Shown: positions 9,219 to 17,983, counted from the first letter of the stretch. The stretch is DNA of 64,000 nucleotides from Duncaniella dubosii (GCF_004803915.1 NZ_CP039396.1:496001-560000); one strand, 5' to 3'. The notes: generated by a model from the sequence alone, not told the origin. Numbers and translations: made by a program.

Positions 9219-11342
9219 ATGCGTAAAATCCTATTATCGGCTTTTGCCGCCGCAAGCATTATGATACAAGCTCAAAATCCGTTTTTTCAAGAATTCAACA
9301 CCGCCCCCCACGGTGCGGCTCCTTTCGACAAGATAACATTCGCCGACTACGAACCCGCCATCGACCGCGGTATCCGCCTCGGGCTTGAAGCCGTCGACGC
9401 TATCGTCAACAATCCTGAAGCCCCGACATTTGAAAACACAATCGTGGCTCTCGAACACGCCGACACCGACCTCAACAGAGTTCTCATGGTGTTCGATCCG
9501 CTGCTCTCGGCTCTCAGCGACGACAACATGATGGAGCTGTCGATGAAAATCACACCGCGCCTGTCAGACTATTCCACGTCCATCTCGCTCAACGAAGGTC
9601 TGTGGAAGAGAGTTAAAGCCGTCTATGACAACCGTGCCGACTATAATCTTGCCAAAGAGGACAGCATGTTGCTTAAACGTACCTACGACTCTTTTGTGCG
9701 CAACGGCGCTCTTCTCGAAGGGAAGGACCGCGAGACCTATTCGCAGCTCTCCAGCCGTCTGAGCGAACTGACCACACTTTTCGGCCAGAATGTCCTAAAG
9801 GAAATGAACACCTATGAAATCTGGCTCGGTGCTGATGATCTGGCCGGACTTCCCGAAAGTTCTGTAGAGGCTGCAGCCCTCGCAGCACGCGAGAAAGGCC
9901 GCGATGGAGAATATCTTTTCACTCTCGCACAGCCTGTCTACATGGCTTTCATGAAATACAGCGACCGTCGCGACCTCCGGGAAAAGATGTATCGTCTCTA
10001 CACCGGCCGAAACATCAAAGGCGACTACAACAATCTCCCGATAATGAAGGAAATCGCCGAGACAAGAATGAAAATCGCCAACCTGCTCGGCTATCCGACC
10101 TACGCTCACTATGCACTCGAAAAGACAATGGCGAAAACTCCCGACAAAGTCTACGAGCTGCTCAACTCGCTGCGCGATGCTTATCTTCCGGCACAGAAAG
10201 CCGAATTCAAGGAACTTGCCGACTATGCCTCTTCAATTGAAGGCAAGACAATCGACCTGAAACCTTGGGACTACAGCTATTATGCCAACAAGCTCAAGAA
10301 TGCCAAGTATGCCTACGATGAAGAGAAGCTACGTCCTTATTTCGAGCTTAACAATGTCATTGACGGAGTGTTCGGTCTCGCTACCCGTCTCTATGGCGTG
10401 ACATTCAAGAAAAACCCCGAGATTCCGGTCTATCATCCCGACGTGACCGCCTTTGATGTAATCGACAACGACGGTTCGTTCCTCGGTGTGATCTATACAG
10501 ACTTCTTCCCACGCGAAAGCAAGCGTCCCGGCGCGTGGATGACGGAATTCAAGAGCGAGGAAATCACTCCTGACGGCAAGGTGATACGCCCACACGTGTC
10601 AATTGTGATGAACTTCACCAAACCAACCGGATCAAAACCGTCGCTCCTGACACCCTATGAGGTCGAGACCTTCCTCCACGAATTCGGCCACGGGCTTCAC
10701 GGACTTCTCGCGAACACAAAATATGCCTCTCTGTCAGGCACAAACGTGCTCCGCGACTTCGTGGAACTCCCCTCGCAGTTCAACGAGAACTATCTCACTG
10801 AGAAAGAATTCCTCGACGGATTCGCACGCCATTATGAAACAGGCGAAGCCATCCCTTCGGAACTCGTCAGCCAGATTATAAGCTCGTCGCAGTTCGGTGC
10901 GGCCTACGCATGTCTCCGCCAGCTCAACTTCGGACTCATCGACATGGCATGGCACAGCATCACTGCCCCGGTCAACGATCCTGAAAAGTTCGAGCAGGAA
11001 GCCGGAGCATCGGTGGCTATGTTCGACCCGATTGCAGGCAGCGTGACAGGAAGCACATTCTCACACATTTTCGCAGGTGGATATGCCGCCGGCTACTACA
11101 GCTACAAATGGGCTGAAGTTCTCGATGCCGACGCTTTCGCCCACTTCAAGGAAAACGGAATCTTCGACCGCAAGACTGCCGAATCATTCCGTCAGAACAT
11201 TCTTTCACGCGGCGGCACAGAGAATCCCGACGAACTATACCGCCGTTTCCGTGGCAAGGACGCTTCAATCGACGCTCTTCTCCAGCGCGACGGCATCTCC
11301 CAAAAGCCATCAGGAAAATTGCCGGTCCCTATGGATAAATAA
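9219..11342 (+). CDS. dcp: M3 family peptidyl-dipeptidase, exported
   Basis: A 707-residue zinc peptidase of family M3. The motif HEFGH lies at residues 487-491, within LHEFGHGLHGLLA. The third zinc ligand region and the M3 C-terminal motif ('FSHIFAGGYAAGYYSYKWAEVL' region) are present. Residues 1-19 (MRKILLSAFAAASIMIQAQ) look like a signal peptide, placing it in the periplasm, where it would release dipeptides from the C-termini of oligopeptides. The length fits Dcp. Oligopeptidase A-like specificity cannot be excluded by sequence alone. It ends before a clear terminator. Confidence 0.9.
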   Translation: MRKILLSAFAAASIMIQAQNPFFQEFNTAPHGAAPFDKITFADYEPAIDRGIRLGLEAVDAIVNNPEAPTFENTIVALEHADTDLNRVLMVFDPLLSALSDDNMMELSMKITPRLSDYSTSISLNEGLWKRVKAVYDNRADYNLAKEDSMLLKRTYDSFVRNGALLEGKDRETYSQLSSRLSELTTLFGQNVLKEMNTYEIWLGADDLAGLPESSVEAAALAAREKGRDGEYLFTLAQPVYMAFMKYSDRRDLREKMYRLYTGRNIKGDYNNLPIMKEIAETRMKIANLLGYPTYAHYALEKTMAKTPDKVYELLNSLRDAYLPAQKAEFKELADYASSIEGKTIDLKPWDYSYYANKLKNAKYAYDEEKLRPYFELNNVIDGVFGLATRLYGVTFKKNPEIPVYHPDVTAFDVIDNDGSFLGVIYTDFFPRESKRPGAWMTEFKSEEITPDGKVIRPHVSIVMNFTKPTGSKPSLLTPYEVETFLHEFGHGLHGLLANTKYASLSGTNVLRDFVELPSQFNENYLTEKEFLDGFARHYETGEAIPSELVSQIISSSQFGAAYACLRQLNFGLIDMAWHSITAPVNDPEKFEQEAGASVAMFDPIAGSVTGSTFSHIFAGGYAAGYYSYKWAEVLDADAFAHFKENGIFDRKTAESFRQNILSRGGTENPDELYRRFRGKDASIDALLQRDGISQKPSGKLPVPMDK

Positions 11343-11370
11343 GTCTTCATATCAGACATAAACAAAGTCT

Positions 11371-11418
11371 TCAGGCGGTTAAAAATCCAATTGGAATTTT
11401 CAACCGCCTGATTATTTT
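11371..11418 (+). terminator. Intrinsic terminator after the M3 peptidase gene
   Basis: CAGGCGGTT...AACCGCCTG arms (from 11372 and up to 11410) extended by complementary A/T pairs, then ATTATTTT. It lies about 30 nt past the stop codon. Confidence 0.8.
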
Positions 11419-11460
11419 CCATGTGTAAACCACATTAATCAATCGGCATTAAATCTGGCA

Positions 11461-11480
11461 GGCCTTTTCATAGAAAGGCC
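11461..11480. other. Perfect hairpin between terminator and promoter
   Basis: GGCCTTT-TCATAG-AAAGGCC forms a perfect 7-bp stem. It is not followed by a T run and sits upstream of the next promoter. Role unknown. Confidence 0.5.
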
Positions 11481-11543
11481 CCGAGGCGGCCGGGCTTAAC
11501 TTTCTTTAACCTGATTGAGCAAAATTTAAGCACTCAAGTTTTC

Positions 11544-11551
11544 TACTTTTG
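11544..11551 (+). promoter_or_regulatory. -7 element of the radical SAM gene
   Basis: TACTTTTG, a consensus Bacteroidota -7 box, 7 nt before the ATG at 11559. Transcription would start essentially at the start codon, giving a leaderless or near-leaderless mRNA unless translation begins downstream. Confidence 0.55.
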
Positions 11552-11558
11552 CATCATT

Positions 11559-12821
11559 ATGACAGAAGCTACACTTGAAAAACTGAAGATACTGGCCGCA
11601 GCCGCCAAATATGACGTGTCATGCTCGTCAAGCGGGACAGTGCGCCGCAACGACGGCAAAGGCGTGGGAAACACGGTTGGCGGCGTCGGCATCTGTCATA
11701 GCTTCGCTGCCGACGGCCGTTGCATAGCACTCTTGAAAATCATGCTTACTAACTATTGTAAATATGACTGTGCCTACTGTGTGAACCGACGGTCGAACGA
11801 CATCCCGCGTGCCACGCTTTCCGTCTCCGAAGTCGTCGACATAACGATGGAATTCTACCGCCGTAACTATATCGAAGGTCTGTTCCTTAGTTCGGGAGTG
11901 GTACGCAACGCCGACTATACGATGGAACGCATAGCCCGCATTGCCAAAGATCTCCGCACTATCCATCGCTTCAACGGCTACATACACCTGAAAAGCATAC
12001 CCGGTGCGTCGCAGGAACTCGTCAACGAAGCCGGACGCTATGCCGACCGAATGAGCGTCAATATCGAAATCCCGCGCGAGGAATCTCTCAGATATCTCGC
12101 GCCCGAAAAGAACCATCAGAGCATATTCGAGCCGATGGGCTATATCAGGCAAGGAGTGCTGCAATGTCAGGAAGACAGGAAAACCATGCGCCATGTGCCG
12201 CGTTTTGTACCGGCCGGACAGAGCACTCAGATGATCATCGGGGCGACCCCCGACACTGACCGCGACATTCTCCTTGCCTCATCGTCACTCTACGGGATGC
12301 CGACGATGCGCAGGGTCTACTATTCGGGCTATGTTTCTGTCAACACCTACGATTCCCGGCTGCCGGCGCTGAAACAGCCGCCGCTCGTGCGCGAAAACCG
12401 CCTCTATCAGGCCGACTGGCTGATGCGCTTCTATCATTTCAAGGCCGAAGAAATTGCCGACGACACCCATCCGAATCTTGACCTCGAAGTCGATCCCAAG
12501 CTCGGATGGGCGCTGCGACATCCCGAAGCCTTCCCGGTCGATGTCAACCGTGCGCCATACGAAATGATACTGCGTGTGCCCGGAATAGGCGTGAAATCCG
12601 CAACGCTTATCGTCAACGCACGCCGTTACCGCCACCTCAATTCGTCACACCTGTCAAAAATAGGTGTCGTCATGAAGCGGGCGCGATATTTCATCACATG
12701 CGGAGAGCTGACCGCAGGGACGATAGCCGACACATCGCCGGAATATGTGCGCAAAATCCTGACCGCTCCACGAAAACCCAAAGGTGAAAATCCGCTGCAA
12801 CTGTCATTTGATTTTTCCTGA
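11559..12821 (+). CDS. Putative DNA modification/repair radical SAM protein (TIGR03916 type)
   Basis: A 420-residue radical SAM enzyme. The iron-sulfur cluster motif CxxxCxxC is Cys67, Cys71 and Cys74 (CKYDCAYC). It is preceded by the family-typical N-terminus ('LEKLKILAAAAKYDVSCSSS') and followed by SAM-domain strands ('EGLFLSSGV'). The C-terminal part contains a helix-hairpin-helix DNA-binding motif near residues 335-360 ('RVPGIGVKSATLIVNARR'). This family is known to occur almost always beside the DUF4130/TIGR03915 protein, which in many genomes is fused to a uracil-DNA glycosylase-like domain; hence the repair label. The partner gene follows 26 nt downstream. The reaction it performs is not known to me. 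Confidence 0.9.
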   Translation: MTEATLEKLKILAAAAKYDVSCSSSGTVRRNDGKGVGNTVGGVGICHSFAADGRCIALLKIMLTNYCKYDCAYCVNRRSNDIPRATLSVSEVVDITMEFYRRNYIEGLFLSSGVVRNADYTMERIARIAKDLRTIHRFNGYIHLKSIPGASQELVNEAGRYADRMSVNIEIPREESLRYLAPEKNHQSIFEPMGYIRQGVLQCQEDRKTMRHVPRFVPAGQSTQMIIGATPDTDRDILLASSSLYGMPTMRRVYYSGYVSVNTYDSRLPALKQPPLVRENRLYQADWLMRFYHFKAEEIADDTHPNLDLEVDPKLGWALRHPEAFPVDVNRAPYEMILRVPGIGVKSATLIVNARRYRHLNSSHLSKIGVVMKRARYFITCGELTAGTIADTSPEYVRKILTAPRKPKGENPLQLSFDFS

Positions 12822-12847
12822 TTACACCTAAAGTTATAATATACACA

Positions 12848-13612
12848 ATGGTCATCTATCGTTTTGACGGAAGTTTCGACGGACTGCTCACCGCCGTATT
12901 CGACTCTTTTGCGCGAAAGGAGCGTCCCGACGCACTTCTGTCACCTGACGGCGACATGCCATTGTTCTATGACACCCTGCACGAAGTCGAAACCGACCTT
13001 GAAAAAAGCACACGGGTCTGGAAAAAACTTTCAGTCTCAATCTCAGCCGGTGCACGCACCGCGCTCATGACCGCGTTCCTCACCGACAATTCCGATTTTC
13101 CCCTTCTGGCTCTGCGCTTCATCAGCCGTGCGGTGACCACCAGCCCTTCGATAGAGAATGATTTTTCTGACCCTGCAGTCCTCTCGATCGTGAAAGAAGG
13201 CCGGCGCGTCCGTGGCGAGGCCCACCGTCTGCTCCAGTTCGTCAGATTTCAAAAAGCGGTCGACGGTACTTATTTTTCAATGGTAGAACCGCTGTTCGAT
13301 GTATTGCCGTTTGCCATAAAACATTTTGCCGACCGTTTTTCCGACCAGCCATTCATCATCTACGACCGGGTGCGCGACTACGGCTATCATTACGACGGGA
13401 AAGAGACTAAACGCATCACACTCCGGTCTGACAGCTATCACCTATCGACCGGGCGGCTCTCTGACGAACTGATGGACCCTGACGAACGACTCTACCAGCA
13501 GCTGTGGCGCAACTATGTCAGATATACAGCCATCACCGAACGTACCAATCCGCGCAAGCAGCGTCAGGACATGCCGGTCAGATACTGGAAATATCTCACC
13601 GAGATGCAATGA
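12848..13612 (+). CDS. DUF4130 / TIGR03915 putative DNA repair protein
   Basis: A 254-residue protein, the obligate neighbour of the radical SAM gene before it. Family hallmarks: an N-terminal 'YRFDGSFDGLLTAVFDSF' segment, a central 'RFQKAVDGTYFSMVEPLFDVLPF' block, 'QPFIIYDRVRDYGYHYDG', and a C-terminal 'YQQLWRNYVRYTAITERTNPR' followed by 'MPVRYWKYLTEM'. This version ends there and lacks the C-terminal uracil-DNA glycosylase-like domain carried by many relatives. It has no signal peptide, so it is cytoplasmic. A role in DNA repair or modification together with the radical SAM partner is inferred from family context only. Confidence 0.88.
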   Translation: MVIYRFDGSFDGLLTAVFDSFARKERPDALLSPDGDMPLFYDTLHEVETDLEKSTRVWKKLSVSISAGARTALMTAFLTDNSDFPLLALRFISRAVTTSPSIENDFSDPAVLSIVKEGRRVRGEAHRLLQFVRFQKAVDGTYFSMVEPLFDVLPFAIKHFADRFSDQPFIIYDRVRDYGYHYDGKETKRITLRSDSYHLSTGRLSDELMDPDERLYQQLWRNYVRYTAITERTNPRKQRQDMPVRYWKYLTEMQ

Positions 13613-13681
13613 CGATTGTCAGGAAATCCGTAACTTTACGCAGAATTTCTAATTATCAGCCTAATTTCAGATTATTAGCCT

Positions 13682-14533
13682 ATGCGTAAAGGACTGGTGC
13701 TTGAAGGAGGAGCCATGCGCGGACTGTTCACCGCAGGTGTCATCGATGTGATGATGGAAAACGGTATTGATTTCGACGGGCTCATCGGAGTTTCGGCCGG
13801 ATCAAGCTTTGGCTGCAACTTCAAGTCGCGCCAGCCGGGTCGCGTGCTCCGCTACAATCTGCGGTTCTGCAAAGATCCGCGCTACATGGGGCTGCGCTCG
13901 CTCCTGAGCACAGGCGACCTCGTCGGGGCTGAATTCGCTTACCACACCCTCCCGCTCGAACTTGACATTTTCGATATCCCGACATTCGAAAGCAACCCGA
14001 TTGAATTTCACCTTGTCTGCACCGACGTGACGACAGGTCTTCCCGTCTACTACCGTATGGACCGCGTCGACCACGATTCCCTCGAATGGCTCCGCGCATC
14101 AGCCTCCATGCCGATCGTCACCCGTCCGGTCAGCGTTGCCGACGGGCATCTGCTGCTCGACGGAGGCATCAGCGACTCGATTCCTTTGGCCTATTTCCAG
14201 TCACAGGGCTTCGACCGCAACGTCGTCGTACTGACCCAGCCGCTCGACTATCGCAAAAGCCCGGCGCAAAAATGGGTGTTCCGACTCTTCATGCGCCGCT
14301 ATCCAAAGATTGTCGAGGCTATGGCGAAGAGACACGAAATGTATAACGCGCAGCTCGACTACATCCATTCACAAGCCCTGACAGGCAACACCCTGATCAT
14401 AGCCCCGTCGAAACCACTGCCAATCGGCCGCATCGAAATGAATCCAGAAAAAATGCGGCTTGTCTACGGCATGGGACGTGACAGCGCGACCGCAATGCTC
14501 CCGCAACTGAAATCATTCCTCGACGGAAAATAA
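13682..14533 (+). CDS. Patatin-like phospholipase family protein
   Basis: A 283-residue hydrolase of the bacterial patatin (YjjU/RssA-like) group. The glycine-rich oxyanion loop GGAMRG is near residues 9-14, the nucleophile elbow GVSAG puts the catalytic Ser at 38, and the catalytic Asp lies in DGG near residue 160 ('LLLDGGISDSIP'). It has no signal peptide or membrane helix. Such enzymes hydrolyse acyl ester bonds of lipids; the substrate cannot be read here. It lies 70 nt downstream of the DUF4130 gene on the same strand and may be co-transcribed, though a functional link is not implied. Confidence 0.9.
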   Translation: MRKGLVLEGGAMRGLFTAGVIDVMMENGIDFDGLIGVSAGSSFGCNFKSRQPGRVLRYNLRFCKDPRYMGLRSLLSTGDLVGAEFAYHTLPLELDIFDIPTFESNPIEFHLVCTDVTTGLPVYYRMDRVDHDSLEWLRASASMPIVTRPVSVADGHLLLDGGISDSIPLAYFQSQGFDRNVVVLTQPLDYRKSPAQKWVFRLFMRRYPKIVEAMAKRHEMYNAQLDYIHSQALTGNTLIIAPSKPLPIGRIEMNPEKMRLVYGMGRDSATAMLPQLKSFLDGK

Positions 14534-14570
14534 GAGGGTGTTTCATAACAAATGTCAAACACGACCCTCT
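14533..14570. terminator. Possible terminator between convergent genes
   Basis: AGAGGGT (14533-14539) pairs with ACCCTCT (14564-14570), with additional GTTT/AAAC pairing inside. It lies between the convergent patatin and cpsB-like genes. No long T run, so confidence is limited. Confidence 0.45.
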
Positions 14571-14604
14571 AAGTACGGGAGCAAAAAGTGACATTAAGTG
14601 GTGG

Positions 14605-15353
14605 TTAAAGAAAAACCTTATCGTTGAGAAGGCGGTTTTCGAGCGCGTCGAAATGGCGACGTGCATCCTTGGTCGTCAGATAGGCATCGATCACATCTGC
14701 GTGACGGAAATTGTGGAGGTCAGTGCCTAAAAAATCCACATAACCTTTTTCAATCAGTTTCTCCGCCGTCCGCTTCTCTTTCTTTGTATATCCGCCCGCA
14801 AGCGAAAGCACATTGACCTGAAACAACACTCCGGCCTGATGCAGCTGGTCATAGCGCTCGGGTGCTCCTCGAAATAATAATGGAAACGCTCCGGATGAGC
14901 CATTATCGGGTTGTAGCCCTGAATTTTCAGGTCAAACAGGAACTGGTCAAGCTGCCACGGCTCCTGAATGAACGAATTTTCCACGAGGATATACCTGTTC
15001 GGGAAAGTGGTGATCTGACCTGCCGCAAGCTCCGAGCGGAAAAAATCGTCGATGCGGTTCTCCGACGCACGCGAAAGCTCCACATCTACACCCGCATTCT
15101 TCAAGGCATCCTCCAACTCATGCAATGCCGGGTCGAGCACATCTGGAGTGTTCGGAAAAGTCGCTTCCGTGATGTGCGGGGTGGCTATGATGCGGTCAAG
15201 CCCCCAGTTGCGCATGCGTTTCACAAGTTCGACCGAGGTCTCTACGTCGGGCGAGCCGTCGTCGACACCCGGAAGGATATGACAATGTATGTCGGTCCTG
15301 AACGGAAGTCTTGCCGGCTCACTCTTTCTCGAAAGGAAACTAAAAAATGCCAT
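14605..15353 (-). pseudogene. CpsB/CapC-type tyrosine phosphatase (PHP family), frameshifted
   Basis: Read as two overlapping frames, the sequence gives one PHP-domain phosphatase of about 249 residues. The first part starts MAFFSFLSRKSEPARLPFRT and has the metal motif DIHCHILPGVDDG and 'MAHPERFHYYFEEHP'. The second has 'GVLFQVNVLSLAGGY' and 'FLGTDLHNFRH'. The break is at the G run 14860-14862 (CCC on the coding strand). One added C restores 'EEHPERYDQLHQAGVLFQV'. These manganese-dependent enzymes dephosphorylate the tyrosine kinases that control capsule or exopolysaccharide chain length. The defect matches four other single-base deletions in the window and is probably a sequencing error, so the gene is likely intact in the organism. 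No capsule genes are adjacent. Confidence 0.85.
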
Positions 15354-15424
15354 ATTAAATTGTTATGTCTGCGTCTATTGTTTGATATTTCACATACAAA
15401 GGTAACGATTCATTTTGTAATAGC

Positions 15425-15469
15425 CTAAAAACGGCTGCCGGAAAAAGAGTGTTCCGGCAGCCGTTTTGG
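15425..15469 (-). terminator. Terminator after the M56-TonB gene
   Basis: Perfect 15-bp arms (15427-15441 and 15453-15467) giving AACGGCTGCCGGA stems, followed on the minus strand by TTTTT. It ends transcription from the M56 gene before cpsB. Confidence 0.9.
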
Positions 15470-15527
15470 ATTATCACAATCAAAACAATTGTTTTTTTGA
15501 GATCTCTACATTTTCGCCAACAGTGGT

Positions 15528-17330
15528 TCAGACACTTTTCAGATAGACGTTGACCTCGGGCCGGCCACCATTCTTAATGACATTTATCGAGTCTATGAGA
15601 TTCGGATTTATATTTTTTATTCTTTCATAAGGCACAGTCCTGCTTTCATTGCCCTGATACAACGTCACCTTTTCCAGCGATCTCGTCATGGCGGTGGTCT
15701 TTTCTTCCTTTATGCTGTCGTCTTTCTTAATTTCGTCTTTCTTGATTTTAAACGACACGGGGAGTGTATACCACACGTCAACAGCCTCGCCATTCAACAT
15801 GCCCGGTGTAAAAGTCGGGAGAGTCTTGATGACACGCTCCGCCTCCGCGTCGAGCGACGGATTTATTTTCCTTATTGACTTCACATCGCCTATCGAACCA
15901 TCTTTCTTAACGACGAAGCTCACCACAACGCGTCCTTCAATCCCATCACTATACGCATCCTGCGGATAGCGGATATGAGAAGCGATATATTGGAGCAACG
16001 CTTTTTCACCACCGGGAAATTGCGGCTTGGACTCCACTACGGTATACGGTTGTGAACCATCCGTATGTCTTGAGGACTCACGGCGCTCCGCCACTTTGCC
16101 CTCGGCCGAAGATGCAGAGGCGCTCACGCCATCGCCGGGTGCGGCGACAACCTCGGCGGTCTCGCTAACTTCATGAGGGGGAACTTCGGTGACATCCCTG
16201 CCTCCGGCGGATTCTTCGACCGGCTTTGCTGCGGGCTCACATGACGTTCCGTCTGACGACACCGATGCTGCGACATCGCCGACAGCCACCGTCACGGTTT
16301 CACCGACAGTCACATCGTCCGGTTTCTCAGCCGGCGGCAACATTACCTCATCGACCGACTGGACGCCAACCGACTCAGCCACAGTGGCGTCATCACCGTT
16401 ATCAGCGACAAACGACGCAAGAGCCGTGTCGTCGATAACCGAAGCGACGACATCGAGATTGGCCACACCGACTGCCACAGCAAGCGCCGGCAACAGCGCC
16501 AGTCCGCGCAGACGGCGCGACGGAGCTGTATCGGTGTTATACATCATCGTGATACGTTTCTTCAGTTTGCTGTGATTCAAGCTGTTTGCAAGCGACGTAA
16601 AACGATGTCCCACAGCCTTTTTAATCAGCAGCATCTGATACTGGCGCGCCCCGACACCCGATTCGAGCACTGCGCCGTCGGCCTGATACTCATGGACGGC
16701 CTTAAGCTCCTCGCGCATGAGCCAAGCCGCAGGATTATACCACTGGAACACCCCGACGGCCTGAGCCATCAGCAGATCTATCCAGTGGCGCAGACGCAGA
16801 TGCTGAAGCTCGTGGACGAGAATCATGCTGCCGTCCTCCTCCCAGTCCTTGCGGCTCATCACCACATATCTGCACCAGCTGAACGGTGCGATCCCCCCGT
16901 CGTCGGTGACGACCACGATCTTTCCGCCATATCTGCCGGCTTCTTCACCGCGCGAGATTATGCGCCGGAGTCTCAGCCCGACCCATACTGTCTGGAATAG
17001 CGTCGCAGCCACACCGGCGAGATAGACCCACAGAAGCACCGTGATCCACAAAGGCTGCGCCGGAGCGACGAGCTCGCCTTGGTCTGCGACGCTGACCATA
17101 ATGTCTTCAAAATCGATTTCGGCCATAGGCACAGACGCCGGGGCATCGGCCATGAATCCGCGTGCCCACTCGGCGGCAGGGAGCGCCGTAAGCGCAACTA
17201 TATAGATGAGCCATAGGGCCACACGGTTGTAACGGTGCTGGTTTTCACCGGCCATCACCCATTTGTAGGTGAGATAGAGCATCGAGAGGAGTATGGAGCT
17301 GTAGAGAGAATATGATAGCAATGTTCCCAT
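15528..17330 (-). CDS. M56 (BlaR1/MecR1-like) metallopeptidase with C-terminal TonB domain
   Basis: About 600 residues from the ATG at 17330 (MGTLLSYSLYSSILLSM). An upstream in-frame start at 17465 would run through a terminator hairpin and is unlikely. The N-terminal part holds several membrane helices and the zinc motif HELQH at residues 173-177 of an M56 peptidase. A long low-complexity acidic linker rich in Val, Asp, Glu and Ser follows. Then comes a TonB C-terminal domain ('FPGGEKALLQYIASHIRYP' onward, with 'GRVVVSFVVKKDGSI') and a short tail. BlaR1-type proteins sense envelope signals and inactivate a BlaI repressor by proteolysis. Here the extracytoplasmic sensor is replaced by a TonB-like domain, a Bacteroidota variation with unknown ligand. 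The blaI gene lies directly upstream. Confidence 0.88.
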   Translation of the reverse strand: MGTLLSYSLYSSILLSMLYLTYKWVMAGENQHRYNRVALWLIYIVALTALPAAEWARGFMADAPASVPMAEIDFEDIMVSVADQGELVAPAQPLWITVLLWVYLAGVAATLFQTVWVGLRLRRIISRGEEAGRYGGKIVVVTDDGGIAPFSWCRYVVMSRKDWEEDGSMILVHELQHLRLRHWIDLLMAQAVGVFQWYNPAAWLMREELKAVHEYQADGAVLESGVGARQYQMLLIKKAVGHRFTSLANSLNHSKLKKRITMMYNTDTAPSRRLRGLALLPALAVAVGVANLDVVASVIDDTALASFVADNGDDATVAESVGVQSVDEVMLPPAEKPDDVTVGETVTVAVGDVAASVSSDGTSCEPAAKPVEESAGGRDVTEVPPHEVSETAEVVAAPGDGVSASASSAEGKVAERRESSRHTDGSQPYTVVESKPQFPGGEKALLQYIASHIRYPQDAYSDGIEGRVVVSFVVKKDGSIGDVKSIRKINPSLDAEAERVIKTLPTFTPGMLNGEAVDVWYTLPVSFKIKKDEIKKDDSIKEEKTTAMTRSLEKVTLYQGNESRTVPYERIKNINPNLIDSINVIKNGGRPEVNVYLKSV

Positions 17331-17423
17331 GATAGATCCGGTATTAAATAACTGACGGTGGATTGACAAAGGTGACGTAGAGATGACTGACGGCAGAAAA
17401 AGGTCAGGATCAAGCAGTCTTGA

Positions 17424-17461
17424 TAAAAACGGCGTCCGGCGGGGTATGTGCGCCGGACGCC
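17424..17461 (-). terminator. Intrinsic terminator between blaI and the M56 gene
   Basis: A perfect 10-bp inverted repeat GGCGTCCGGC (17431-17440) / GCCGGACGCC (17452-17461), followed on the minus strand by GTTTTTATC. It should reduce transcription from blaI into the M56 gene, giving unequal expression of repressor and protease. Confidence 0.75.
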
Positions 17462-17511
17462 TCAATCTCAGGTTGGAATCTTATAATATCCCTGACATCG
17501 TGTTTTCGCGA

Positions 17512-17898
17512 TTATTTCTTTGCGTTCTTGCGCTCGATGAGATCCATGACTTCGCGGAGCTCTTCGTCCGACATCTTTTCTTCCTCGACGAGTGCAGAAA
17601 CTGCGTTCTTGTAAGAATTGTTGAAATAGTCCTTCACCAGACGGGCCAACGAACGCTTCATGAAATCTTCCTTCTTGGCGATGGCATAGTAGCGGTAGGT
17701 CGGACCAAAAACTTCGTGGCTCACATGACCCTTCTCTTCGAGGATTCTGACGATGGTCGAAAGGGTGTTGAAGTGAGGTTTGGGCTCTTCGTGGATGTTG
17801 ACCATCTCACGCACAAAGAGAGGACCGCGCTCCCAAAGCATCTGCATGATGACCAATTCCTTTTCTGTGAGCATCTGTGGTTTTCTTCCTGGTTTCAT
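17512..17898 (-). CDS. BlaI/MecI/CopY family transcriptional repressor
   Basis: A 128-residue winged-helix repressor. The N-terminal half ('LTEKELVIMQMLWERGPLFVREMV...TLSTIVRILEEKGHVSHE') is the DNA-binding domain with its recognition helix around residues 42-55. The C-terminal helices ('FMKRSLARLVKDYFNNSYKNAVSALVEEEKMSDEELREVM' region) form the dimer. Length and layout match BlaI. It is encoded upstream of the M56 sensor protease and probably represses its own promoter through the large dyad at 17950-17983. There is no beta-lactamase gene nearby, so the physiological targets are likely elsewhere. Confidence 0.93.
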   Translation of the reverse strand: MKPGRKPQMLTEKELVIMQMLWERGPLFVREMVNIHEEPKPHFNTLSTIVRILEEKGHVSHEVFGPTYRYYAIAKKEDFMKRSLARLVKDYFNNSYKNAVSALVEEEKMSDEELREVMDLIERKNAKK

Positions 17899-17949
17899 AA
17901 TTAATGGATTTTAATGTTATGAGTATTCTGTTATATCGTTAAAAAATCA

Positions 17950-17983
17950 GCGGTGTGAAACTACCATGATAGTTTCACACCGC
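17950..17983. promoter_or_regulatory. Large dyad at the blaI start site: probable BlaI operator (also terminator-like)
   Basis: Perfect 14-bp arms GCGGTGTGAAACTA and TAGTTTCACACCGC around CCATGA. It begins at the -7 box of blaI and covers the expected start of transcription, as expected for an autoregulated BlaI operator. On the minus strand it is also followed by TGATTTTTT, so it could end read-through from the gene at 18045. The two roles are not exclusive. Confidence 0.7.

Noticed and set aside
17331-17465. N-terminal extension of the M56 protein from the upstream start at 17465
   Set aside because: It would place the start against a terminator hairpin and add non-membrane residues before the first helix; the ATG at 17330 gives a normal BlaR1-type N-terminus.
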